64,000 nucleotides of DNA from Prostheceraeus crozeri. Taxonomy: Eukaryota > Platyhelminthes > Polycladida > Euryleptidae. The stretch is taken from positions 682,001 to 746,000 of the forward strand of contig CAJQUW010010302.1 of the NCBI GenBank assembly GCA_907163375.1, written 5' to 3'. The notes below the pieces were generated by a model. That model was not told the origin of the DNA. It ran no database searches and saw only the letters and a list, made by a program, of their open reading frames with translations. Positions 1-10,989 of the stretch are shown here, one piece after another. The translations under genes and the position numbers were made by a program. Position 1 is the stretch's first letter. Each line of letters opens with the position of its first letter.

Positions 1-171
1 ATCAAAAGAAGCCCTAATATTCATTCATATCTGATTTGATTATGATCTGATTTTGTCTTTTATTGATCATTCATGATACACGATTAACATAGAATCATAT
101 AGTACATACAAGCTTATATAAAATATCTTCAGATGTAGCCTATATATCCCCTATAAAACACAAAGATTGTC

Positions 172-234
172 GCCCGCTCAGATTTCATTTGGGGGTGGAC
201 ATGTCCCCGTTGTCCCCCCTTGGCTACGCCACTG
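172..234 (-). mobile_element. Terminal fragment of a hAT-type DNA transposon
   Basis: Read on the minus strand, the piece begins CAGTGGCGTAGCCAAGG and runs into a G-rich stretch (GGGGGGACAACGGGGACATG). A start of CAGNGGCGTAGCC is a familiar terminal inverted repeat of animal hAT (Tip100-like) elements. No matching opposite end was found in the window, so only one end is supported and the rest may lie outside or be lost. No coding remnant is seen beside it. The family call rests on the terminal motif alone. Confidence 0.45.
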
Positions 235-423
235 TTCACGTGAGATATGAATAATCTGCATCAACTGCATGCAAATTAGCATTAATATACTTTTCGGTAA
301 AATCAATTTCTTAAATGATTACATCGCGAGCACAGTAAATTTAGGACTTCTAGAAAGATATTAAGGACATACTGAAAATTGAACAGTTGTGAGACTTTCG
401 GACAGATAATGAGGGTCTCTGAC

Positions 424-2308
424 TGCTAGCCAGGGCAGATAAATATCTGGCTCAGTCTCATAATACCGAATCTCAAAATAGCGAAATCTCAAAACAGCGA
501 ATTCTCAAAATAGCGAATCTCAAAGTAGCGAAAACGTATTGCATAATCTAAAGAAGTCCTCGAGTAATTATGTCTATACAATTTATTGAAGGTAATTGGA
601 TTAGTAAATAATACCCATCATCAATGCCACTGAAAAGGATATAAATTTCAGTATATACTGTACATATACCGTGTACAATGTATATGAAATATGAAAAAAG
701 TGAGAGTTTATTATAAAATATATTCTCTAAAAACCCATTATGTACGAGACAGCCGTGGCATAAGCTTGGCGACTGAGTTCATTTAAAATGTATTGTTCGC
801 GTAATCGGTCTAGTCTTTCATCTAAAGCAACATATTTCGTCTTTCTCCTTTTTGTTGGTGTAGTCCGGCAGCCAGAACGAGTTTCTGCATGGAACGAGGC
901 CGAAAGTGAGACTTATACAGAATGATGTACACACTATGCCTACTACGAATCTCCACGTCTGCCGAGTTCTAGTGAGTTCCTCTTCTTGTCAGACAGGATC
1001 AAAGAAAAACACACGCAAATCCAATGGGACGCAGATTGCTGTTTTTGGCTAAAATGATATTTTGTATGTTTTCTCTGATTAAACGAAAGTAATCAGCCCA
1101 GAGTCATAATTTTTGGCATGGAATGTCTTCAGGTCATTTCCTATGATGTGCATGTTCTTTCATCATGCATCTAAACAGCATTGCATGTGAGAATAGGATT
1201 GAATGTGGATAAAGTAGCTCAAAATGTTTGTGTTAGTCGACATTAAGAGGCTCGCCAAATCTAAATGCACTTAGGTATATAGTCAGGGGTGCATGAAAAT
1301 GAAAGGAAATTATCTGAAGACATTCCATGCCAAAAATTATAACTTTGGGCTTAGCATTTTTCGTTTAATCAGAGAAAACATAGAAAATTTCATTTTATCC
1401 AAAAACTGCAATCTGCGTCCCATTGGATTTGCATGTGTTTTTCTTTGATCTTGTCTGACAAGAAGAGGAACTCACTAGAACTCGGCAGACGTGGAGATTC
1501 GTAGTAGGCATAGTGTGTACATAATTCTGTAAAAGTCTCACTTTCGGCCTCGTTCCCTGCAGAAACTCGTTCTGGCTGCCGGACTAGTGCTCCAAAATCC
1601 AGTTGACTCATCTTAATGGTTGACATTTTCTGCTCCTCAACGAATGTATGCGTGATCTTGATGGATGGGCACTTCCCACATTATCTTTCAGTTTCCGAGT
1701 ATTGGTGGACTTTGTGCAGCGATATCTGTATCCATTTTTGATGATGTTGATGCCTCCTTTTTGACTTCTCACTTGCTCCATCCTTAAAATATATGCCGTT
1801 GTTAGAAATAAGTTTCGTATTTTTCCTTACTTCTAATATATCGCATTAATCACATTATATAAGAAGTTATTTCAAATGCCATTATAGTTAAAATTTTTGA
1901 CAATGCATGTTGGTTATTCGATTTATTTAGAAAATGAATTCGATGAATACCAAAAATGAGTCAATTGTTCGTTTTATTTCATTGTTTATTGTTGGGACAT
2001 TTCTCCTTATAAAAGATGCTAGGATGTAGAACAATGCAACCCTTAAATCACATGGCAACACTTTCCTAACACCTATCGGTTTCCTTTTCACAATGATTCT
2101 GTTTTTGTAAAGAGTTAAGTAAATAGACGATAGTGATGATGTGGCCATTTAAGTTATCTACTGATCAAGCAAACATAATTTCTCGAGGACTTCTTAAGAT
2201 TATGCAATACGTCTTCGCTATTTTGAGATTCGTCATAGTGAGACCTCGCTATTATGAAACTTCGCTGTTTTGAGATTCGCTGTTATGAGACGACTCCAAA
2301 TAACTAGC
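424..2308. mobile_element. Inverted-repeat DNA element with internally repetitive termini
   Basis: The segment 424-573 is repeated in inverted orientation at 2170-2308. Both arms carry a ladder of about 4-5 short units based on ATAGCGAATCTCAAA (period about 15-17), followed by a shared block containing GTATTGCATAATCT and AAGTCCTCGAG. The outer edges read GCTAG...CTAGC. A second foldback (861-1586) sits inside and is not concentric with the outer arms, so it is probably a nested insertion. No transposase frame is present, so the element is non-autonomous. The superfamily is unknown: no convincing target duplication was found, and terminal arrays of short repeats occur in several foldback types. 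The right end abuts the 50-bp repeat of the next transposon. Confidence 0.6.
861..1586. repeat. FB-1 foldback repeat (reference copy)
   Basis: The left arm begins TAGTCCGGCAGCCAGAACG at 861. The right arm is its reverse complement ending at 1586, giving a palindrome centred near 1223. The arms match well for about 270 bp (including a block around TTTTTGGCATGGAATGTCTT) and become less similar near the centre. Diverged relatives lie at 43770-44248, 47050-47200 and 49451-50015, so this is a dispersed family. A 78-codon reading frame on the minus strand (1390-1626) is an accident of the arm and has no recognisable domain. No transposase is seen and the family is unassigned. Confidence 0.65.
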
Positions 2309-2354
2309 TCGAATCCAACTTTGTGACGTTGATGCAGAATATGATATTCAAATG
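2305..2354 (+). repeat. 50-bp direct repeat, left copy, flanking the IS630-type transposon
   Basis: The sequence from TAGCTCGAATCC to TATTCAAATG is identical to 4147-4196. It lies immediately outside the transposon terminus CACCTTTTCC. The identity continues three bases further only because both sides next read CAC. It is either an exceptionally long target duplication or a tandem duplication that existed before insertion. Confidence 0.85.
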
Positions 2355-2576
2355 CACCTTTTCCAAACCAACTATAACAATTTTCAAATCAGAGATAATA
2401 AATCTCAAGACAAAAATAATTCTGACTTTTGATCTGAGAATTGTTACAGAAGAGCTGCGCTGTCAACTAAAGTGCAGACGGAAAAGTCAAAGCAAAATAA
2501 ATTTGCTCAATTCAATTGTAAAGATCGCAAATGGTTTATATATAACAAGAAATTTTACGAAGCTAATAAGAGTATA

Positions 2577-2717
2577 CCGTATTTTCTCTAATAAGCGCCG
2601 CCCTCTATTAACCGCCGCACCTTGACACGCATGGAAAATAAGCGCCGCCCTCGAATAAGCGCCGCAACTGTTTAAGTGTGAAAAAATAAGCGCCGCGGCG
2701 CTTATTAGAGAAAAATG
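2577..2717. mobile_element. 141-bp MITE with AATAAGCGCCGC motifs, TA duplication
   Basis: The ends are inverted: CCGTATTTTCTCTAATAAGC on the left and GCTTATTAGAGAAAAATG on the right, flanked by TA on both sides. Inside are further AATAAGCGCCGC units (near 2636, 2655 and 2686), making the piece far more GC-rich than its surroundings. The TA duplication suggests mobilisation by a Tc1/mariner-type transposase. The termini do not resemble those of the surrounding 1.8-kb transposon, so that transposon's enzyme is not the obvious source. No coding capacity. Confidence 0.65.
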
Positions 2718-2866
2718 TAGTAAGTTTTTTTTTAAAGTAATAGGCCCACATATGGAAAAAGAATACTTTGTAATTATTGATTATGTTTGTAATTAAAAGC
2801 AAAATAAAATAAACAAAACAAAACAAAATAATCCAAATCAAATATATTATTTTTTTAAAATAACAT

Positions 2867-3895
2867 TCACTCATGGTTGATATCTTCGCCAGCCATGCAA
2901 GCGGGGAGAAGAGTCAGCATATGTTGGTAGATATTGTGCACTTTGTCGAGGGTGATGGCTGCAATGGCTTGTTCGGCAAGCTGCATCATTGTTGCCACCC
3001 TTCGCTGTTGTTGTTGTTGGAGCAGATCATCTCGGATCTCTGCCATCAGCTTCTTGAATTCAGCCTTCCATACGCTGAAGGAGCCCTCGCAAATGTTCAA
3101 GAAGGGAGAGTAGGCAGGCTGGAAGCGATAGGAGTGTCCCACTTTCAGTTGAGCAATAGCAGCTATGTTGTGAGATGGAGCGTTGTTGAAGATGAAGATC
3201 AAAGTCCTGTCTTGAAAACGTTCGGAGCACTCCTCGAGAAATTGCTTGAAGTCAGCAGCGCGATATCCTCCTTCCTTGAATGCATGGTGCACCAAGCCTC
3301 GTTCGTTTGACACAGCGAAGATTGTGGACATGTGTGCGCTTTGTCTTGCATTGACAACTCGAAAGGCTGGCTGTCCTCGTAGCGCTCTGCCCATGCTTCT
3401 TCTCAACCAGAGGCGAAAACCGCTTTCGTCGACATACACTTTTTCGACGTTGGCCATCCTCAATAGCCATTGAGCCATATCCCTTCGCGCAGCTTTAACA
3501 TCAGGCGAGTTGCGTTGAGCCGGCACGTCGCGCAACAACTTCAAAGTTATAAGACGACCATTCAGTGCATTGGCAACTGAATTTTCACAAATTCGAGGTT
3601 TGTGCGGAAGTCTGTGGCGGAGTTCTGTGTTGATTTGAATCAACGTGTACTCAGGGTGCTCCTCGACGACTGAAACAATTGCATTGATCATTTGCGCATC
3701 AATGCGCCTGTTGCGAGTGCCACCGCGAGGGCGAGAAACGACACCATGCTGTTGATAGCGTCGAATGATCGCATACGCAGTTCCTTGAAGGATTCCCAAC
3801 TGCCGCGCCGTCTCAGCAAAATCTTCATGCCTCTCGTAGGCAGCCACGATTCGTTGTTTGTCAACGTCGCTTATGCGGTTTCTTGGCATCGTCAA
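2867..3895 (-). CDS. IS630/Tc1-mariner-type transposase (catalytic second Asp replaced by Asn)
   Basis: A 342-codon open frame. The N-terminal third (about residues 8-60) is a helix-turn-helix DNA-binding region with a Lys/Arg-rich linker (RPRGGTRNRR) near 56-64. The C-terminal two thirds form a DDE_3-type catalytic domain. The first acidic residue is in VYVDESGF (Asp156), and the third in SPFLNICEGSFSVWK (Glu270). The second position normally sits in a motif like IFDNAPSH, but here it reads IFNNAPSH, with Asn237 in the Asp position. The codon is AAC at 3187-3185, one transition from GAC. The spacing from 237 to 270 leaves 32 residues between. The length is normal for the family and there are no stops. 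Members of this family cut and paste DNA using three acidic residues that hold metal ions, so this copy is probably inactive unless the neighbouring Asn is a registration artefact. The start may be Met1 or Met3 (MPRN), the more usual family beginning. Confidence 0.85.
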   Translation of the reverse strand: MTMPRNRISDVDKQRIVAAYERHEDFAETARQLGILQGTAYAIIRRYQQHGVVSRPRGGTRNRRIDAQMINAIVSVVEEHPEYTLIQINTELRHRLPHKPRICENSVANALNGRLITLKLLRDVPAQRNSPDVKAARRDMAQWLLRMANVEKVYVDESGFRLWLRRSMGRALRGQPAFRVVNARQSAHMSTIFAVSNERGLVHHAFKEGGYRAADFKQFLEECSERFQDRTLIFIFNNAPSHNIAAIAQLKVGHSYRFQPAYSPFLNICEGSFSVWKAEFKKLMAEIRDDLLQQQQQRRVATMMQLAEQAIAAITLDKVHNIYQHMLTLLPACMAGEDINHE

Positions 3896-4146
3896 ATTTC
3901 AACAGAATATCGTTTTATTGAAGCTTTTAACTTGGCAGTGAATTGATGTCTTGCGCGTTTTGCAGTTGATTTGCGATTATTGACACCTAATCACTTAATT
4001 GACACATGAATTGAAAATTTCTACTCTTGATCTAAGAAATAAGCCGGCTGAATTGCGTCATCTTACATTTGACATGATAAAATATTCTTGTATTGAGATT
4101 ATTTACAATTGATTTTCATTAGCTTATATTTGACTTGGAAAAGGTG

Positions 4147-4196
4147 TAGCTCGAATCCAACTTTGTGACGTTGATGCAGAATATGATATTCAAATG
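4147..4196 (+). repeat. 50-bp direct repeat, right copy
   Basis: Identical to 2305-2354 and immediately outside the right terminus (GGAAAAGGTG) of the transposon. Beyond it the sequence continues CACTCAATGATCC, presumably the original target DNA. No third copy was noticed in the window. Confidence 0.85.
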
Positions 4197-7100
4197 CACT
4201 CAATGATCCCTGAATAGCGTGTCATATGAGATCTTGATGAACCATCTTTTCATGTCCTTCTTATCACACCGCCTCCAAATATTCTTCAAAACTGAAGGAA
4301 ACTGATTTTCACCGCCTCGTCATTCCTCTTGCTAAAAAAGAGCTGTTCCTTTTTGCAGACTACATTGATAACAGTCATATGATTCACCTGCCCTTTTCCA
4401 CTTCGAAAGTAGAAGATAACACAACAACTTCTTATCACGAATTCCAGTCATGCATGAGGTATCTCTTGACAAAGTCTGTCCTTCATCCCGATAGTAATTT
4501 TTGTCGGCGCCGATCTCAAAGATCAATTGGATGGGAAATTCGGTCACGAAAGGAGAAATTTGTTAGCAGCCAAAAGGCATGGCATCCTATAAAAGCAAGC
4601 AAGCAGTTATTTTCGACGGAAATACTCAACACCTCATAGAAAGTTGATGCTTGGTAACACACTGCTAATTTTAGGGCATTGGCAAGAGAATAAATGATTG
4701 TCTACTTCACTTTCGGTCGCTGGGTTTGAAATGATTTCTCCGAGAATTCTAAGTCTGTCTTGACTGTGAGATGACTCCTCGATTTTTGCGTGTTACTTTG
4801 TCCATGTCATTTTCAACAAGCGTCTAAGAGGAATTTCTAAATCAGGCAATTGGTATCAAACTCTTTCTATCGAATGATAGCTTAAGTTATGGTAGACTCT
4901 GCTTCAGTCAATTTCGAATGTTGGGAGAATTTGAATTTCTGGAGTGAATTTTAAAAACTAAAATACAGTCAAAATACAGTGTCAGAAAACATACCTGCCC
5001 ATAAAATGCTGAAACTACGCACGCATTGGCCATTCAAATCAACTTCTGATCTTAGGATGCGACAAGAAATTATCAATGTGCAAATGATGCTTGTGAAATT
5101 CGTCATTTGATAATGAAACACAGCATCTCAGTTTTGCTATCGAAGGTAAGTGGGATTTTCGTCAAAAGAAGCTTAAACATAATAAAAAAAGCACTTTCTA
5201 GTTCACTAAAATGAAATCAGGGATCAATTTCATTGTGAAAATTTATTGATTGCAATAACAGATAACTAACATCGTGAATTCAATATCAGATGAATTTTCG
5301 CTGAAAACATATTTTGAAATTGCATATCAGCATACTCATATTTAAACAATGCTTCTTAGAGAAGCACAAAAAATAGTTCATAAATATTAGTTCTACTCTG
5401 ATCATTTCAAACCTCGGGTGGCCCGCATAGGGCTCACCCATGATTCTCAAGTTGCGTGACCCAAATATCTACATTTTTGCTGGACACTGTATGTGAACAA
5501 AAATTAATACTGCTCCCTCAAGAATCGATTCCCATCAATTCTCAGAAAAATATCACCTTAAGAAAACCTTATGAGTTAAAAGATTACAGAGAACTCCCGG
5601 CAATTTAAAATAATAAATTTCAAATAATTTGTGTTCTTGCTGGTCATGGCTCTGCAGTACATACCCGCGTATAACATGCGTGCAGCACATACATCATCAT
5701 TATTTCATAACAGATGCTGTGCAGTTCAAGACATAAAGTAGACGCAATGACGACTTAATGTGATGGCGATGTTAATATGTTCAAGTACAATATACCCGCA
5801 GGTATCTCACCAAGAGTCCAAAATACTTGTAAGTGGTTACAAAGTTGCGACTTCATGAATATTTTTTCGGCAGAATTTTAAATGTAATTATATTTTTAAG
5901 TAGAAGCTACTGTAAATTCCATAATGCTTTTATTAAATGCACGTATGCATGTATGCTATCGGACAGAGGGAAATTGTAAAGAGCACATCATCTGTGTCCT
6001 GTACATAGAATGTCATCTCTTTAAAGCTGAAGAAGGTGGAACTTTGTAAGAAGGTGAATATTACACTCTAAGGTAGGCCTACTCTAATCTATTAATATGG
6101 AAATTATTAATTTTGAGGTTAAGGTCGACGATTTCATGAAAAAATGAACCATTATTTTAAGTTTTATTAACCATTTCAAGTTTTCACCATTGTTTTCGTT
6201 TGAAGTTATGTTATCTTCCGACATGGTATTTGATGTCGATTTGATCGAAAGCGTTCTTACTCAACACAAACCCGACCAGAATTCGAGGCGGATGAGGGTC
6301 GGGTTTCGGTCGGCTTGGTATACCTGTAATGTACTTCCTTTTATAAATTCACTACAGATGCATCTGCATATTTACTGATCCGTCAAAGATAGAGCGGTCG
6401 TGATATTTCACATGTTCAATCCTCTGATAATTCTAATCGCTAATGAATACCGATTTGAAACACATTGGATTCTGATTATCATCTGTAGTGCTTTTTTGTA
6501 CTGTTAGGGGTAAGGGACACCTATACTGGCATTGATTGCCAAATCATTTTACTCCTACACGTGTATTAAAGAATTAAGCGATAGTTTTCTTTGCGCCGCG
6601 CCTGTTCTTCTGTTCAATTACAGATATCGAATTGCCTCTTAATTATCAAATAAGTGCATCGTGACATTCACACGGAAACAAATTGAGACATGGACCTATC
6701 AAAATGCGACGTGATCATCGCATGTTGTCGATTGAGATATGATTAATGCAAAAGTTATCAATGAATGTAGTCACTGCTCATTTGATACTAAATGTAACTG
6801 AGAAATGCATGCAAATTAAATGCTTGCACATTTGCAATTTATGATAGATCCAACGTAAATATGATCTGAGAGTTTATTCTTTGTGAATCTATTTAAGTAT
6901 ACTTCGTGGTTTCTCAATGTGCTGCATGCAACACTTATATTCGACCAAGTTTAATTCAGTTGACTACACAAACAAGTTGATGCAACAGTTCCTGACGAAA
7001 ATTTCTTGGAGAGCGTGAACAACAGATCCTTCAAGAATTTAAAACTCAAACAATCCTTACGGAAAATCCTTCAAGAAATTTTATTCTTGCAGGACCGATA

Positions 7101-7634
7101 TTTTTCGTAAAGTAACTTATAAATCCTGAAGAAAATAATCAGTCGGGCGATAACTAATCAGATGATGCAGCTTAGCGATTCTTTTTAAATATATGGCTGG
7201 TTGACTATGATGAGTTGCATGAATATGATGAATGGATGAATATGATTCAATCCTTGGACTGAACAAATAAATGTAAACCAGCGATAATGATAATTACTAT
7301 TAGTCTGCACAATAATAGAGAATACATAGTCCTAACAGAGAATCCTTTAGATAAGTGTAAAGTTCATCACCTATTGAAGCTATGTAAATAATTTACTTTG
7401 ACTTTTTTTTAATTAAGCTGCGTAAACCAAGCTTTAGCGATTACGAAACACCCTAATATTCATCATTCAACAATTTCTGATTACTAAAGGCGCAATGTAC
7501 CACTTCTTGCGTCATACAGATGTTTTTAGTACTTTAAAATACCGAGAACTTATTTGGATATATAGTGTTGCTCTAGGTTGCTTGCCTTCTTGCTTATCGC
7601 TGTCTGTCAATTGTTGACGACGACGCTCCCCTTG
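4197..7634. other. Unassigned AT-rich DNA
   Basis: No open frame here is longer than 86 codons and none looks like a protein domain. I found no inverted termini or tRNA-like boxes. Two of the seven TAGGCCTA palindromes of the window lie here and just beyond (6074 and 7683). It may be intron, intergenic DNA or decayed transposons. Confidence 0.5.
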
Positions 7635-7806
7635 TTAGTGTCGATGCTTGAGATGGCTGTAAAGTCCGATCCCTATCTTGAGTAGGCCTATCCAGGGGAA
7701 GTGAAGACAAGGAAATTCGTTTGCCTGGATGGATGGTGGGTTGAGGCGCCGTTGGTGACGTTGCTTTAGGTATTCATGATAGGACTTGTTCTTTCTTTCT
7801 GGTGTT
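7635..7806 (-). pseudogene. C-terminal tail of a LINE reverse transcriptase ORF (decayed)
   Basis: A 56-codon frame on the minus strand ends with TAA at 7637-7635 and is preceded by an in-frame TGA, so only the tail survives. It contains a basic stretch (KQRHQRRLN) followed by EFPCLHFPW and then IGIGLYSHLKHRH. This matches the usual end of RTE-like and related LINE proteins: an Arg-rich linker, then a Cys/His finger of the form CxxCG...SRIGLYSHxRxH. The first Cys and the two late His are visible, but the second Cys is not, so the finger is damaged. The element is truncated at its 5' side. Assignment rests on this short motif alone. Confidence 0.5.
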
Positions 7807-10244
7807 CAATTAATTGGGATGATATTTCCCCTTTACACACAAACAACAATCTAGGCTACAAATGAACTACACGATATATTATTTAATCTCATCAATTTGT
7901 CTGAAAGCTTCATGTCATCATTAGAAATCATCCTGGATCGAGTTGCAATATGATCTCAGTAGCCGTCGAATTAATTATCCCGAAAAATTAAATTGTAGTA
8001 AATTTGATCTTATAAAGTTTTTGTGATGTGCTTCTGATCATTTACGACAGGTAGATGAATCTCATCGTATTAGCAAAGTCAAAATGGATATTGCAGGGGT
8101 GCCATGTTTCAGAAAATGCTCCTGTTTCATTTTAATCTGCGATTTACCGATTATTCTGCAGAAATATGGTTGTCGATAGAGGATTTCAGTCGGTCTCAGA
8201 ATTATATCATCACTAAAATTTGATTTCAAACTAATTTCTCTTGAAAGGTTCCAGACTGACATAAAAGGATATGTGGTAAACGGACAATTGACTCTTCGTT
8301 GATTACTTTCACGATCATTTATCAAAGACACGAAAATGTCACCGAAGAAAATCCCCTCCACTGCTTGAAAATGTTGACATCCTTTCCCATTATTTTCTAA
8401 TAAGTATCACGCTTTTGGACCGTACACAGCGTTAATTAACAGTTAAATATAAGCTTCTGCGATGGGAATTGACAGTAAGATTGCAATTATCACATTTGCA
8501 AATGACAGTTGTCCAGGAAATAAGAGGAAAATGTTTATATAACGCTTTCAGGAGATTGCATATCGGAAAAAGATGCAGAAAATCCATTACATGTTGTGTC
8601 GCTCCATGACAGTACTCTTTAGTCACGAACCTCATTATTTGATAGTAAAATCAATTAGTAATTTGTAGCTGAGATCGAATACATCAATGTAAAGATGAAA
8701 TGAGAATATAATTGAATTTATGTACTAAAATCAATTTTCGTTTGAAACGAAATACAATTGCAACAATAGATAGTCATTAAATTTTAGGTAATTGATAGAC
8801 AATTTGTCTGCAATTGTGGACAATATAGCGAAGAGGAAGAAATGCATTTGCTCTAGATTAAACAATTGCTAGCTTTTATATTCAAGAGCTAATGTACGTA
8901 AGCGAAAGTGAAATGACGCCAGAACTTAGTCCACAGACATCAGAGAAATCTTTGCATCGGATAATGTAAGCTGCTGCGAGTAATGATAGCGGTGACTCTA
9001 ATTACAAATTTTTCTTTATATCTAACCGCAATAATATGTCGCTACTGATTCTTCTTGCAGTCTTGGTGTTGGCCCTATCGGCTGTCAAAAGATATCCACG
9101 GTTTTGGACCAAAAGCAATACCGGAACGGAGTGTATAGTAGTAGTGAGACAAATGAGGGCTTTAAATTGCATGGACCTATAACAAGCAATGTCATATAAT
9201 GACCTAAAATTGTAATAATTGCAGCTACTGTGATGTTTAGAAAGCCAGTTTGGTGTGATATTAGACCAACGCTTCCCTATCCGAGGCTTAAGTGGGCAAT
9301 CTCGCACCCCTTGTTTTGAATGGCTCATAAACATAGTAGAAAAACAGATATTCAGTCACATGATGATGCTTGTAAATTATTGAATCAAGGGTCGTTCAAA
9401 AAATTATTTACGTTTCTCACGCTGCAGCCACAAAGTCGGAAATTACTCACTTTATAATCTTTGATTTCTCTCCAACCTTTTTCTGCAATTATCTATCCGA
9501 AAAGTGGTTCCTTGTGGGTCAGTGAAATGCGAAATCATTTTCGGGATTCATAGCTCTGCGATTTTTACTTTTGATGTTCAGAAGAGTTGAATCAAGATTC
9601 ACATAGTTAAGTGATGACAAATGGAACAAGAATTTTTAATGCTCATTTCGAGAGAGGTGGATAGCCAGTTTGACCGATGCTCCAAAACTTTTCAGGTGAA
9701 CTGGACCGGTATTCGTTTCTTGGCACGCTTGTATCTCGATTAGGTGTTCTTTGTCGCCATCCGAATCATCCATTCTCTCCAAATTAAACGCAGAAGAGTT
9801 GAGAAAACAAGTGTCTGATTCGTCTAGATCTCCTGAGGAATATATCCATCAGCCCTTCGAGAAGCTGAGTGAATTCTCGTTCAATTGCTTTGCTGGCCAG
9901 CAGTGACCAGCTGTTAAAAAATATCCTAAATCTTTGATTTTATCCTCAGTCTTTGCGATGAAAAGTGTAGATTATTCATCTTCCACGAATGACACTTGCA
10001 TCCATGCGAACGGAAGCTCGCAAAGGATGCGAGCACCCCTATCCGGCAAGTCCTGTGTTAGAGATATGCTGTATGAAGACTGACGTGCTTAAAATGATCG
10101 GTAAATAGCTCATAGGCCTATCGACACAATAACTTACTTTTAGTGGGAGATGAATGATGCAGCAAATGTATATCAAGCAAGTAAGCTTTTTTATGATTGT
10201 GCTGCATAATTCTGCTGCGGTCTGATGATTTGATTAGACTCACT
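7807..10244. other. Unassigned AT-rich DNA
   Basis: Holds scattered frames of up to 110 codons (for example 9002-9334 minus) with no recognisable domain and ordinary AT-rich composition. A TAGGCCTA palindrome lies at 10113. No repeat termini were recognised. Confidence 0.45.
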
Positions 10245-10423
10245 CAACTTCGATATAAAAGTTGAAGTGAGTCACGTTATTCAGAATTTGATGTCTGAGA
10301 GCCTCTACAAAGAGAGTAAATCGCCAAAATTAAGTCAAAACATGAAATTTACTCTTTTTGTAGAGGCTCTCAGACATCAAATTCTGAATAATGTGACTCA
10401 CTTCAACTTTTATATCGAAGTTG
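10245..10423. repeat. Long perfect-type hairpin (77-bp arms, 25-nt loop)
   Basis: The left arm 10245-10321 and the right arm 10347-10423 are reverse complements, with 75 of 77 positions matching. The loop 10322-10346 is AT-rich. Each arm itself ends in a smaller palindrome (CAACTT...AAGTTG around CGATATAAA). A 68-codon frame crosses it but is only a by-product of the symmetry. It could be a small foldback MITE, a hairpin precursor of small RNA, or a recent local inverted duplication. No target duplication was evident. Long near-perfect arms are more typical of siRNA-type hairpins or MITEs than of animal miRNA precursors. Confidence 0.85.
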
Positions 10424-10989
10424 ATGCTTTGAACTCAATTTTGTTTCAAATTTCATGGCATTCTGATAACTAGTTTCTTTTCTGCAAAAGAAGATATACG
10501 AAAATTGACAAATGTTTCACAATCCATAGATATTTCTTGAATTTTACCATTGGATTCCAATGGGAATCCTTTGACCTTATACTTACTTACAACCGAAAGC
10601 GACTGGCTGTGACACTCAAGAATTTGATTTTTGTATTCAGCGTTTCAAGATCTACAAATCAATGCTATTAAGCCCTTTGTGCGCGGAATTTAGGAAGATA
10701 GTGTCAGTAGCTCTCGCACTATTTATTGGAAACACTCAACCGGAAATTATATACTTCCCATCGAACTTCCCAAGAAGGAATCAGCGTGAAATCTCTTTTG
10801 GAGAGTGGACGGATTCGGTAGACGCAGGTTAGCAGTGCAATTATCACATGTTCCTTTGTGGTAGTTTCCAAGAAGAAAATTGTTGAGAATGAATAGCAAG
10901 TGCATTTTGTAGAATGTCCTGTCCTACCTGAATCCCAATTTCAGTAATTTAGGCACTGCAGAGTTCTGGAAGTGATGTTTACCAGACTT
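10424..10989. other. Unassigned DNA between hairpin and SINE
   Basis: I see no reading frame, repeat terminus or RNA gene in this stretch. Confidence 0.4.

Larger units (their letters stand above)
2355..4146 (-). mobile_element. IS630/Tc1-mariner-type DNA transposon, 1.8 kb
   Basis: The ends are inverted: CACCTTTTCCAA at 2355 and TTGGAAAAGGTG ending at 4146. Weaker inverted similarity continues for about 60 bp, including a shared AATAATCTCAA-type block. The only gene is the minus-strand transposase at 2867-3895. A 141-bp MITE is inserted between that gene's 3' end and the left terminus. Canonical members of this superfamily duplicate TA. Here the right flank begins TA, but the left flank ends TG, and a full 50 bp is duplicated instead. 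The open transposase frame suggests a fairly recent insertion, but one catalytic residue is changed. Confidence 0.75.

Noticed and set aside
2323-2625. 100-codon plus-strand frame over the left end of the transposon and MITE
   Set aside because: It runs through the direct repeat, terminus and MITE and is unrelated to any domain; chance frame.
2873-3310. 145-codon plus-strand frame opposite the IS630-type transposase
   Set aside because: Antisense shadow of the transposase gene; composition follows the complementary codons.
10267-10473. 68-codon frame across the 77-bp hairpin
   Set aside because: Its sequence is dictated by the palindrome.
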